Source: Dyadobacter flavalbus
Lineage (GTDB): Bacteria; Bacteroidota; Bacteroidia; Cytophagales; Spirosomataceae
DNA length: 64,000 nucleotides
Assembly (NCBI RefSeq): GCF_006149045.1
Contig: NZ_VBSN01000038.1
Span: 678,119-742,118, forward strand
Direction: 5' to 3'
Part shown: piece after piece, positions 55,329 to 64,000 of the stretch
How the letters are laid out: every line of letters begins with the position of its first letter
Numbering within the stretch: position 1 is the stretch's first letter
Position numbers and translations under genes: made by a program
Notes under the pieces: generated by a model
The model's database searches: none
Told to the model about the DNA's origin: nothing
Seen by the model: only the letters and a program-made list of their open reading frames with translations

Positions 55329-58300
55329 TTAGAATGTCACATTAAGGCCAAGCAGGAATGTTCTTGCCCTTGGATAAGTAAACCGGTCAATACCAAAAGT
55401 CTGGATGCCGCCGGAAGCCGATCCCGTATTAACCTCCGGATCAAATCCGGAATAATTGCTGATGACAAACAGGTTTTGGCCTGTTAATGTAAGACTGACG
55501 CGCTGAAAGGCATTCTGCAATTTCTTACCAGTCAAATTAAGGTTATAGGCCAGCGTAGCATTATTCAATCTTAAAAAAGAGCCATTTTCGAGATACCGGG
55601 TTGACACAACATTGGCATTGCTCAACTCTTCATCCGGATACTGAATGGCGAAGTCTGTTGTATTATTGGATTTGGCCAATTGTGCCCTGTTGAACAAGGT
55701 CATCGTCGTGTGATTGTAAACCTTGTTTCCTGCAACGCCGTTGAAATTCAGACCCAGGTCAAAAGCCTTGTATTTGAAATTGAGGTTATAGCCGTAGATC
55801 AATTTCGGAATTGCGCTGCCGACTACAAGACGGTCATTGTCTAGTATCACGCCATCTCCGTTTGTGTCCCTGAATGCATTCTGACCGTTGTCTGGATTAA
55901 TGCCATCAAACTGATACATATAGAATGCACCCAAGGGTTGATTGTTGATATAACCGTTAATTGTCGCCCCCGACTGACCTGAACCCTGCGCTGCACCCGT
56001 TGCCAGAACTGCGTAAGGTGAGTTCTGAACTTTGTTTCGAATGTAGGTAAGGTTACCCCCGATACGATAGGAAAAGTCACGTTTTGGATCGCTGTTATAA
56101 TTCAAAGTCAGTTCGAGACCGTCGTTGTGAATTTCCATATCCGGAATATTGGTCCAGTAAGTAGAAGTAGGCTCAACAGGGTCAATTGGAACAACTTCCA
56201 AAAGGATGTTGGATGATTTCTTGTTGAAATAATCCAGCGTACCGCTTAATCTGGAATTAAAGACCGTAAAATCAATACCCAGATCAACTTGTGTGGATAC
56301 TTCCCATTTCAAATCAGGGTTTGCCAATCGTGTAAATATGATTCCATACGGATAACCTTCCAGTGCAGTTGCATCGGTATCAACGGGATAAGTACTTACA
56401 CTTCCGGCACCGGTTTGTAAGCGCTGCTCTAAATAGCTTGCCTTTGTGATTTTAGAAGGAATTTCCTGGTTACCGGTCTGCCCCCAGCTTGCACGTAACT
56501 TCAGGTTGTTGAAAAACGAATTCTTCAGGAAATCTTCGTTACTAATGTTCCAGCCCAGTGCAAAGGAAGGAAAATAGCCATACCGGTTATTTTGTCCGAA
56601 CTTCGAGGATCCATCCGCACGGAACGTACCCGTAAACATGTACTTATCTGCATATACGTAATTTACCCTGCCGAAGAAAGACTGCAGCTCGTTTTGAATC
56701 GCTTCCGAATTTACTGCGGTAGGAAATACTGTCGTACTGGTATGGTCCTGATAAATGGGTTCAATATTGTTATTTGCAAAACCCCTGTAAGTAGTGATTC
56801 TGGTTTCATCCAGAAACTTTTGAAAAGAATGTCCTGCCAGGAGCGTAACGCTGTGAACATCCCGGTTCCAATTATAGGTCAGCGTATTCTCCACAAGTTG
56901 ATTGGTGTTCGCACTTACGGCAGCATCCAGTACGCCATTGGAAATATCGGACTCATTGATCACTGCAGGAAATGGTTTGTACTGTTGATTTCTGTTGGTA
57001 GCGGAATAATCAACACCGAAATTCAATTTGTAGGTAAGGCCGTCCAGTATTTCTATCGATGGCGAAATGTTAGCCAGAATACGGTTACTGATGGCCTTGT
57101 CGCTGAATAAATCATACCGGGCAAGCGGGTTTAATGCATTGGTATTCAATAAGGTCGGCTGACCGTTGGTATAAGGAGGAATGGTCGGATTAAGATTAAG
57201 CATATCACTCATGGTCGATATGATATCCGGGCGTAAATTCTCTGTGCGGGAAGCCGTAAGGTTATAATCAATATTAAACCTGCCGTTAAATGCTTTCTGA
57301 TTCAGGTTCAATTTTCCGGAGTAACGTTTTAGCCTGCTGTTCTTTAAGATCCCTTCCTGATCCTGATAACCCACTGAAGTGAAATAGGAAAAATTTTCAC
57401 TGCTGGCCCCGCTCATAGATAAATTGATTGTGTTAGATACACCTCGTTGCGTCAATTCATCCTGCCAATCCGTATTTGCCCCAAAGTCCTGCAAAGTTCC
57501 ACCTGTAGCCACCACTTCTCTACGAAAAGCATCGGCATCGAAAACCTTTATTTTATTGGCAATGGACGATATGGCCGTAGAAGCTGATAAAGTCATCTGC
57601 GGTTTTCCCTTACCCTTTTTTGTAGTAATTACGACAACTCCGTTCGATGCCCTGGAACCATATACGGCTGTTGCGCTGGCATCTTTCAGTACATCAATAC
57701 TTTCAATGTCATTAGGATTGATAAAATTCAGGGGATTGGTGGGAACACCGGTGGCTGAATTGTCCAACAAAAATCCATCGACTACATAAAGCGGCTGTGT
57801 TCCGGAACGCAAACTGCCGATTCCCCGGATGATGATATCTTGTGCGGCGCCCGGTTCACCGCTGTTGGCGGCAATGGAAACACCGGCCAATTTGCCCTGC
57901 AACAGTTCACCCGGGTTTGTTACCACACCCCTGTTAAAACTTTCACTGTTAATAGAAGAAATAGCACCTGTAATGTCCGACCTTTTTTGGGTACCGTAAC
58001 CAACCACAACAACTTCATTCAATTGCGAAAGGTCTGGGATCAGCTTAACCACAATCGAAGATTGCGCGTTTACCGGAACTTCCTTTGCAGCATATCCAAC
58101 AAAAGAAATTTCAAGCATGGCACCGGCATCGGCATCAATGACAAATTTTCCATCCGCATCGGTCGTAGTACCTTTTGTTGTTCCTTTAACGATGACCGTT
58201 GCACCGGGTAACGGAGCGCCAGCCTCATCTGTAACGGTACCTGAAATGGGCTGTGCAACGGATTCAACATGTAGCAAAGGGGCTTTCATCTTCAGTTGCA

Positions 58301-58433
58301 CCTTCATGTTAATACCACTGGAAAACGCATGAGACGGGACAACACAACATCCAGCCCAGGATATCACATATGCTAAGGCACACAAAAGTTTTGGTAATCG
58401 TAGTTTTGAATCCATAGAATTTAAGTATTGCAT
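55329..58433 (-). CDS. SusC/RagA family TonB-linked outer membrane transporter
   Basis: This protein has 1034 residues from the ATG at 58433, with another possible start six residues later. An N-terminal export region is followed by the carboxypeptidase-regulatory-like domain (about 62-130: ISGTVTDEAGAPLPGATVIVKGTTKGTTTDADGKF), the plug with NEVVVVGYGTQKRSDITGAISSI and VDGFLLDN, then a 22-strand barrel ending in LLGLNVTF with the terminal Phe. It imports the ligand bound by SusD with TonB energy. No SusR or sigma regulator is adjacent. Confidence 0.98.
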   Translation of the reverse strand: MQYLNSMDSKLRLPKLLCALAYVISWAGCCVVPSHAFSSGINMKVQLKMKAPLLHVESVAQPISGTVTDEAGAPLPGATVIVKGTTKGTTTDADGKFVIDADAGAMLEISFVGYAAKEVPVNAQSSIVVKLIPDLSQLNEVVVVGYGTQKRSDITGAISSINSESFNRGVVTNPGELLQGKLAGVSIAANSGEPGAAQDIIIRGIGSLRSGTQPLYVVDGFLLDNSATGVPTNPLNFINPNDIESIDVLKDASATAVYGSRASNGVVVITTKKGKGKPQMTLSASTAISSIANKIKVFDADAFRREVVATGGTLQDFGANTDWQDELTQRGVSNTINLSMSGASSENFSYFTSVGYQDQEGILKNSRLKRYSGKLNLNQKAFNGRFNIDYNLTASRTENLRPDIISTMSDMLNLNPTIPPYTNGQPTLLNTNALNPLARYDLFSDKAISNRILANISPSIEILDGLTYKLNFGVDYSATNRNQQYKPFPAVINESDISNGVLDAAVSANTNQLVENTLTYNWNRDVHSVTLLAGHSFQKFLDETRITTYRGFANNNIEPIYQDHTSTTVFPTAVNSEAIQNELQSFFGRVNYVYADKYMFTGTFRADGSSKFGQNNRYGYFPSFALGWNISNEDFLKNSFFNNLKLRASWGQTGNQEIPSKITKASYLEQRLQTGAGSVSTYPVDTDATALEGYPYGIIFTRLANPDLKWEVSTQVDLGIDFTVFNSRLSGTLDYFNKKSSNILLEVVPIDPVEPTSTYWTNIPDMEIHNDGLELTLNYNSDPKRDFSYRIGGNLTYIRNKVQNSPYAVLATGAAQGSGQSGATINGYINNQPLGAFYMYQFDGINPDNGQNAFRDTNGDGVILDNDRLVVGSAIPKLIYGYNLNFKYKAFDLGLNFNGVAGNKVYNHTTMTLFNRAQLAKSNNTTDFAIQYPDEELSNANVVSTRYLENGSFLRLNNATLAYNLNLTGKKLQNAFQRVSLTLTGQNLFVISNYSGFDPEVNTGSASGGIQTFGIDRFTYPRARTFLLGLNVTF

Positions 58434-59002
58434 GTCTGAAATATTTCAGTAACTTTTTAATTTATCAGGCGCTAAAAGTAGCCTTTTGGCAACAAACTAA
58501 ATTTGAACATGCGTTAAGATTATATTAACAATAACAGGGGTACAAGACCTTACTTTTAAGTAGGTAATGCGGCTATATAGTTAACAGAGCGTACTGGCTT
58601 GAACCACATGGTGAAATAGAAGATCCTTTAATACCCTGCCCTTGCTGCGTAGCTTCCATGCGGCTTTCAGGTCAGGCAGTGATTCAATTAGTTTGCCCTG
58701 CCCAAGCACGAAAGCGGAAGCGCCTGGTTCTGCTGATTTTCTGGCAAAAACGACCGTTTTCCAAATGCAAACGAACCCTTTTATACAAGAAATCTTCACT
58801 GTTCAGGCCAGGTCCAGTAAAAACCGTAAGTTATTTATTGTTCCAGTCAGCAAAATCGAAAGTGAAATTTTCCAGTCCGGCAAGGTTTCTTCCTGTTCAG
58901 TGTTCCTTTGTTGATCAATGCTGTAATTTAAAATTGTGTGATCCATTTCTAATTTATCATTAAGCTAATATTGGGATAACAGCAGAAAGCCATCTTTACG
59001 GC
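58434..59002. other. divergent region between susC and the PHP gene; possible decayed gene
   Basis: This 569-base gap has no family-recognised gene. A minus-strand frame (about 58581-58799) of GC content like the real genes has no ATG start and no similarity that I recognise; stops break it upstream. It may be a gene remnant. The gap should hold the susC promoter and that of the PHP gene, but I found no exact TAnnTTTG in a good position. Confidence 0.4.
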
Positions 59003-60193
59003 ATGATGAAAGCACTGCGTTATATTCTAGTAGGTTTTTTTACCTGGTTAATCTGGCTTCTGGTTTCTCAATACCTGCTTTGCGCCCGTTATCAATTCGA
59101 TGACCCTGTCCCTTTTGAAGGAACTGGAATTTACAATCCTTATGATTCTTTAAGTCCGGACCGGTGGATGAAGTGCAACTTTCATGCACATTCCCGCGCC
59201 TGGGAAGGGATTACCAATGGGCACGGAACCGCTGAGCAGGTCCATAAAGCCTACAAAAAACTCCGGTACGACTTTCATTGTGTGTCCAATTATCATTATA
59301 TTGATACTACCTATTCCTTTGAGCCAGGCTATATACCGGCTTACGAGCATGGCTACAACATCAGCAAGACACATCAGCTGATTCTGGGCGCAACCGATGT
59401 AAAGTGGCTGGATTACCTTTTTCCACAATCAATTCATAACAAGCAGCATGTGCTCGACGATCTTAAAGGGCCTTCACAGATTGTAATCCTGAACCATCCA
59501 GCCCTAAGAAACGGCTATACGCCGCAGGACCTTGCCCAGCTAAGCGGATACGATTGCATGGAAGTACTTAGTCCTTCGGTAATATCCACAAATCAATGGG
59601 ACGCAGCACTTTCGTCGGGCAAAAAGGCATTTCTTGTAGGCGACGATGACATCCATGATGTTTTGAAAAAAGAAAGGCTGGGACAAATGTGCACTTTCGT
59701 AAATGTCCCGGGCAATGCCTCTTCTCATGTCCTGAGTGCTCTTAAAACCGGCAGAAGTTACGGAGTAGTCATTGGCAACGGACAGGTCCTGAATTCTTTG
59801 CCCGGGCTTGATTTTGTTAGAGTAAAAGGTGATTCTGTGATTATAAAAATGAGCCGGCCGGCCTGCGAAGCGAAGTTGTACGGACAACATGGAAGGGTTC
59901 TCACCAGCAGGAGTAATTCAGATCTTCTAACCTACAAACTTTCCCCCAAAGACCATTATGCCCGGGCAACTTTCGAGTATTCCAATGGCACATCGATCTA
60001 TTTGAACCCGGTATTTTACACGAGCCCGTCCGCATGGCGGAACACACCTGGCAGCTATGTAAATACCCGGGAAACTGCCTTTTTCAGAACATTGGGCATC
60101 ATTGTCCTGTTTTCATGGCTGCTAATGGTCTGGACTTTTTTGACCGGAAGGAACATACAAAGGCATCAAAAGAAAACATTATCATTTAAATAA
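59003..60193 (+). CDS. membrane-anchored PHP domain protein
   Basis: This 396-residue protein has one N-terminal membrane helix (7-27) and one near the C-terminus (about 365-385); the region between is a PHP-type metal phosphoesterase domain. The first motif is KCNFHAHSRAW (His61, His63), later ILNHPALRNGY and VGDDDIHD, which supply further His and Asp ligands. The domain should face the periplasm. It is followed by a GT39-type glycosyltransferase gene 28 bases downstream, so the two probably work together; the substrate is not known. Confidence 0.85.
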   Translation: MMKALRYILVGFFTWLIWLLVSQYLLCARYQFDDPVPFEGTGIYNPYDSLSPDRWMKCNFHAHSRAWEGITNGHGTAEQVHKAYKKLRYDFHCVSNYHYIDTTYSFEPGYIPAYEHGYNISKTHQLILGATDVKWLDYLFPQSIHNKQHVLDDLKGPSQIVILNHPALRNGYTPQDLAQLSGYDCMEVLSPSVISTNQWDAALSSGKKAFLVGDDDIHDVLKKERLGQMCTFVNVPGNASSHVLSALKTGRSYGVVIGNGQVLNSLPGLDFVRVKGDSVIIKMSRPACEAKLYGQHGRVLTSRSNSDLLTYKLSPKDHYARATFEYSNGTSIYLNPVFYTSPSAWRNTPGSYVNTRETAFFRTLGIIVLFSWLLMVWTFLTGRNIQRHQKKTLSFK

Positions 60194-60221
60194 TACTTGT
60201 TAAACCAAAAAAAACGGCTTC

Positions 60222-61781
60222 ATGCATTGGTCCGGCTCTGATAAGAATATTATTCTCAGGATTACAGTTGCTGCCACTGTAATCCGCTGTGTGATAGCCA
60301 GCTGCACGGACCTTGGCAATGATGAAGTTTATTACTTTACTTACGCTGTACAGCCGGATCTCAACCACTTCGACCACCCTCCGCTGATTGGCTTCTTTAT
60401 CCGGCTATTTACTTTTGACCTGCACTTTATAAGTGAAATATTCATGCGCATGCCCGCTATTGCAGGATCGGCACTAAATACCTGGCTGATTGCAAGGTGC
60501 GCACAGATCATCGGCAACAGGAAAGCCGGTTTCCTGGCTGCAATACTTTACAATACCTCCATTTACAGCAGCATTATTTCTGGCGTATTCATTATTCCCG
60601 ACTCTGTTCAGCTTGTATTCTGGCTGGCTGCCCTTTACTGCATGCTCGGAAGCATTCGAACGGATCTGACTCCAGTCAGAAACAGGTACATTCTCCTGGT
60701 AGGGCTCTGGACAGGGCTTGCCATCATGAGTAAAGTACACGGTGTTTTCCTTTGGGCCGGATTTCTGGGTTATATTATTTTTTATCAAACAAGCTGGTTG
60801 AAAAACCCTTACCTGTATCTGGCTGCTTTCATCACTATTCTGATTATTTCGCCTATTATGATCTGGAACATCCGTAACGAATTTATCACTTGGCGTTTTC
60901 ACAGTGAAAGGGTAACCATTGACAATCAGATAGTAAATTTCAAATCCTTCCTGACCACTACAATCGGACAAATTTTATACTGTAATCCATTTCAGTTCAT
61001 CGTCTATGTGCTTACAGTTATAAACATCATCAGCCGTAAGCATACAGTAAAGAAACCTTACCTTCAGCTGCTGTTATGGTGCAGCCTGCCTATCATTTGC
61101 TGCACTACAGGAATCTCTTTATTCCGTCAAACGCTTCCGCACTGGAGTGGTCCGGGCTTTATCGGGATCATGCTTTTGTCTTCTGCCTATCTGGAAAAGC
61201 AGATGTCGGAACATTCAACGAAGCACTACCGCTATTTACTGAATGCTTGTGTTGCTTTAATGTTGTTTGTCTTTGTTGCCGGGCTTTTGCTTGTCAACTT
61301 TTATCCCGGTACAATGGGAAAGATGCAACAACCTGATACCGGTGCCGGCGATGCCACACTGGATATTTATGGCTGGGATCAATTAAAGCTGGCATTTGAA
61401 AAAATAAGAAAAGAGGATCTAAGAACGGGCAGGATGAAAGCAGATGCACCCATGCTAGTTCATCAGTGGTTTCCAGGTGCACATCTGTATTATTACGTTG
61501 CTTACCCGCTTGGCATGCGGCTGATCGGAGCAGGTGATTTAAACAACATTCATAAGTTCTGGTGGCTCAATGCACGATATGGAGCCATCGCGCCTGGAGA
61601 AGATGCTTATTATATTGCTCCTTCCACCAATTTTTCGGACCCGGCTCTGCTTTATACAGGCTCATTCCGGCAATATGAAAAAGCAGGTGTTATAACCCAG
61701 TACAGAAACTCAGCAATAGCCCGATACTGGTATATATACCGGCTCAAACATGCCACCTGTAAAATGGGAACTCACCCTTGA
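60222..61781 (+). CDS. GT39-type (ArnT/PMT-like) membrane glycosyltransferase
   Basis: This 519-residue polytopic protein has the GT-C fold: an early DLGNDEVYY loop with the catalytic Asp34-Glu35 pair, LNHFDHPPLIGFFIRLF, then about ten hydrophobic helices and a C-terminal soluble domain. Family enzymes move a sugar from a polyprenyl-phosphate donor to lipid, glycan or protein outside the cytoplasmic membrane. The close PHP gene suggests a joint envelope-modification role. Acceptor and donor are unknown. Confidence 0.9.
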   Translation: MHWSGSDKNIILRITVAATVIRCVIASCTDLGNDEVYYFTYAVQPDLNHFDHPPLIGFFIRLFTFDLHFISEIFMRMPAIAGSALNTWLIARCAQIIGNRKAGFLAAILYNTSIYSSIISGVFIIPDSVQLVFWLAALYCMLGSIRTDLTPVRNRYILLVGLWTGLAIMSKVHGVFLWAGFLGYIIFYQTSWLKNPYLYLAAFITILIISPIMIWNIRNEFITWRFHSERVTIDNQIVNFKSFLTTTIGQILYCNPFQFIVYVLTVINIISRKHTVKKPYLQLLLWCSLPIICCTTGISLFRQTLPHWSGPGFIGIMLLSSAYLEKQMSEHSTKHYRYLLNACVALMLFVFVAGLLLVNFYPGTMGKMQQPDTGAGDATLDIYGWDQLKLAFEKIRKEDLRTGRMKADAPMLVHQWFPGAHLYYYVAYPLGMRLIGAGDLNNIHKFWWLNARYGAIAPGEDAYYIAPSTNFSDPALLYTGSFRQYEKAGVITQYRNSAIARYWYIYRLKHATCKMGTHP

Positions 61782-62268
61782 TATTACACCGGCAAACTCA
61801 AAAACCTGCAATTGCTGTTGGCTGGCCTGCTGAATTATATTTTTGTTATCATTTATGAAGCATTCCTAAGCCATAAAGACTATATGTACATTTAGAACTT
61901 AAAAATCTCCTTACCACCAAAACCAAGTCCCTGTTTTAATTTTTTAAGGAATGGATTCATAAACGGCTGTATACAGATCATGCACCTGAAAACCCGGGTT
62001 AAAAAATCCTTTACCATGCACAGAAGCAGGTTTAATTACATTCAAAGGTATTGCAGCTTTTGAGATTTCAGCATATGAACCGATTTTAAGACAGCTTTTT
62101 ACGATGGTGAATGGAATTAACCGTAAAGTTTTGAATCCGGAAATAATCTGCGGCAGGAAGCTATGATGAAGCCGATATGTGTTGAGTAAAAGCTCGGCTT
62201 TAGATAAAAACCCGACTTTTTTCGGCAGGACAATTTTAAATACCAGACAAAAAAATTTATTGATCTAA
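61782..62268. other. intergenic region with no supported gene
   Basis: These 487 bases are AT-rich and show no family-recognised frame on either strand. The promoter of the following gene should be here; I found no exact TAnnTTTG match. Confidence 0.5.
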
Positions 62269-63141
62269 ATGGCAGTTAAATACTTGTTTACTAGCATTGC
62301 TCTGTTTCTGGCCGGATTGTTTGCCGTTGTTACACCTGAAATGAGGCTTCAGTCAACGCATACCATAGATTCCCTGGGAGCCTGTCAGGGTGCTTCATTT
62401 ATTGAAGGCAAGTTGTATCTGTATGGCGACAGAGAAGTGGGTATGATCCGTGAATACCAGCTAAAAGATGGTTCCTTGGTATACCAGAACAAGGAAATTC
62501 AGTTGACCCAAAATGGAAATGATCTTATAAATCACCCCACCGGAATTGCATGGCGCAAAGGAATGCCCGTCTTCATTGGCAACAGCATCCGTTTGAACCA
62601 GGAAGGCACATTATGGAAAGCAGTGATCCATCAGGTGGATTGGCACGGTTTGAAAAAGACCGGAACGCTGGACGGCAACATTTTAAGCAATATTGATGAT
62701 GACGCATGCATTCAGGGAACCCGCCCAGAATATGTCAGCCATAAAGGCAAATGGTATGTGGCTACGGCAGATTACGGCGACAAGAAAAATGAAGTGCGCC
62801 TGTACGATCCGTATGCTTTGGCAAAAGCCGGCAAAACCAGCGAGAAAGGGGTTCTTGTTACAAAATTCAGCTGCGGACCCTGGGTTCAGAACCTGCACTG
62901 GATGGAAGAAAAAGGTATCCTGATTCTGGTTCAAAATCAAGTTCAGGGACGTAAATGGCGCTTTACTTTTCTGGATCTGGAAAAATCAATTGCACAAGGC
63001 AGTCAGCATGTTATACGTTCCATTGACATCGACAAAGCAGATGAACTGGAAGGTTTTACTTTCTTCAACAAGTCCAGGACCGGCGTTGCCGTTACTTCTT
63101 CACAAAAAGAGAATGTTCATTTTTTTGATTTCAGCTGGTAA
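62269..63141 (+). CDS. secreted protein of unknown function, beta-propeller-like
   Basis: This 290-residue protein has a signal peptide (MAVKYLFTSIALFLAGLFAVVTP). Repeated short strands such as EGKLYLYGDREVGMIREYQL, GTRPEYVSHKGKWYVATADYGDKKNEVRLYDPY and RKWRFTFLDLEKS suggest a beta-propeller or related beta-rich fold. I do not recognise a named family. It is followed by a strong terminator and converges on a cytochrome c peroxidase gene. Confidence 0.75.
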   Translation: MAVKYLFTSIALFLAGLFAVVTPEMRLQSTHTIDSLGACQGASFIEGKLYLYGDREVGMIREYQLKDGSLVYQNKEIQLTQNGNDLINHPTGIAWRKGMPVFIGNSIRLNQEGTLWKAVIHQVDWHGLKKTGTLDGNILSNIDDDACIQGTRPEYVSHKGKWYVATADYGDKKNEVRLYDPYALAKAGKTSEKGVLVTKFSCGPWVQNLHWMEEKGILILVQNQVQGRKWRFTFLDLEKSIAQGSQHVIRSIDIDKADELEGFTFFNKSRTGVAVTSSQKENVHFFDFSW

Positions 63142-63182
63142 CTGAATCTGCTTGCCTCTCTGTTGAATTTACACAATCCGTT

Positions 63183-63226
63183 AACATAGCCTTTCTATTT
63201 TTTTAAGCAGAAAGGCTATGTTTTGT
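63183..63226. terminator. intrinsic terminator between two convergent genes
   Basis: AACATAGCCTTTCT (63183-63196) pairs with AGAAAGGCTATGTT (63209-63222) around a 12-base loop, with T-rich flanks on both strands. Confidence 0.85.
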
Positions 63227-63311
63227 ACCCGGACCTGGCTCTTTTTTGTCACGCAACATCAGTTTGCAGTGCAAGCGGGCAGTCTTTTATGTATCAGGTT
63301 CTTTAATGTTA

Positions 63312-64000
63312 CTAATGATCTGTCAGGCATTTCATGAACTTGATAACCAGATTGATTTCGGCCTTTGTTAACCGGAGTTTATCGCTTGCAAGCGTCTGGT
63401 TAGGAATGGGAAGGCCAAGCCCTGCCCCGCCGCCCTGATTATAGAATTCCATCACCTGCTGCAAACTGGCATAAGCTCCGTTGTGCATGTATGGCGCGGT
63501 TTTGGAAACATTTCGGAGCGTACTCGTTTTGAAGGCATGCTGCCACTGCGGAAAATGGTTGTGCGCACCTCGGCCGGCGTCCTTGTCAAGCCGGGGATTT
63601 TTCCAGTCGGTATTCATTGTCACACCCAATACCTCCGATTCCGTCCGCTGATAGTCTGGTGGAACAGTGCCGTTGAAGAGCGGCACAAAATGACAGGTTC
63701 CACAACGTGCTTTTCCCATAAAGAGGTTAAATCCTTTTCTTTCATCCAGTGTGAGTGCCTGCTTGTCGCCACGCATGTACCGGTCAAAAGAAGAATTAAA
63801 AGGATTGATAGACCGGACAAACACAGCCAGTGAATTTTGAATATAGGCCGGCGGAACAGCATTTATTCCCGGGTATGCTTTTCTGAAAAGTTTGATATAT
63901 TCAGCATCTGAACCGATCAGGCGCGCTATATCCTGCATGGAACCATGCATTTCCTTTTTATTGTGAATGACATCCGCTGCCTGATCTTCGAGCGAAGGGG
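63312..64000 (-). CDS. di-haem cytochrome c peroxidase, N-terminus cut by window end
   Basis: The visible 229 codons are the C-terminal part of a periplasmic peroxidase that reduces hydrogen peroxide with cytochrome c electrons. The frame runs open to base 64000 and includes PSLEDQAADVIHNKKEMHG before the first visible internal ATG. The second haem site is ARCGTCHF. NVSKTAPYMHNGAYASLQQVMEFYNQGGG is the conserved C-terminal section with the haem Met/His region. The first haem motif lies beyond the window. Confidence 0.93.
   Translation of the reverse strand, partial: PSLEDQAADVIHNKKEMHGSMQDIARLIGSDAEYIKLFRKAYPGINAVPPAYIQNSLAVFVRSINPFNSSFDRYMRGDKQALTLDERKGFNLFMGKARCGTCHFVPLFNGTVPPDYQRTESEVLGVTMNTDWKNPRLDKDAGRGAHNHFPQWQHAFKTSTLRNVSKTAPYMHNGAYASLQQVMEFYNQGGGAGLGLPIPNQTLASDKLRLTKAEINLVIKFMKCLTDH

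Overview
The window reads as chromosomal DNA of a Bacteroidota bacterium, most likely a Cytophagales member close to Dyadobacter/Spirosoma (inference). The supporting signs are a SusC/SusD pair, a secreted nuclease with a C-terminal T9SS-type sorting domain, DUF1080 and Tat-exported sugar enzymes, FecR-type anti-sigma fragments beside an ECF sigma factor, cellobiose 2-epimerase, and promoters of the Bacteroidota form (TTG, 18-20 bp, TAnnTTTG) in front of tRNA-Leu, lepA and katA.

Layout. 1-3775 (minus strand): a Gfo/Idh/MocA oxidoreductase (cut by the window edge), a double-DUF1080 protein and a TIM-barrel isomerase, a set that fits oxidative (3-keto) glycoside processing. 3845-5472: an ECF sigma factor flanked by two short FecR-like fragments. 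5563-13312: alaS, a katA/oxyR divergent pair, a methyltransferase and a PHP-PolX protein whose polymerase centre looks degenerate. 13553-19857: cellobiose 2-epimerase, CsbD, a 3-hydroxyacyl-CoA dehydrogenase, cydAB and a DKNYY lipoprotein. 20230-27049: an orphan LytTR regulator, a frameshifted SDR gene, lepA, the pyruvate dehydrogenase E2 gene, a GNAT and hslV. 27107-34038: PBP4-type dacB, then a co-directional run of a beta-CASP hydrolase, accA, a HAD phosphatase, an M50 protease and a phosphotriesterase-like protein. 34055-42663 (minus): a seven-gene cluster for a tripartite ABC exporter (HlyD, TolC, ATPase, two permeases) ending in its own NtrC-type regulator and histidine kinase. 42852-45532: a secreted protein with an amidotransferase-like elbow and a lone MacB-type permease.

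45646-52177 is the accessory part. It starts at tRNA-Leu(CAA), continues through about 2 kb of AT-rich, gene-poor DNA with a 181-bp inverted-repeat element and a DUF5990 gene, and includes the large secreted nuclease and an unknown helical protein. 52202-58433 (minus) is a susC-susD-PI-PLC operon, which suggests uptake of a phosphoinositol or phospholipid-derived product. 59003-64000 holds a membrane-anchored PHP protein next to a GT39-type glycosyltransferase, a secreted protein of unknown function, and the end of a di-haem cytochrome c peroxidase gene.

All calls come from reading the sequence and recalled family motifs. No database search was run. The window begins and ends inside genes.
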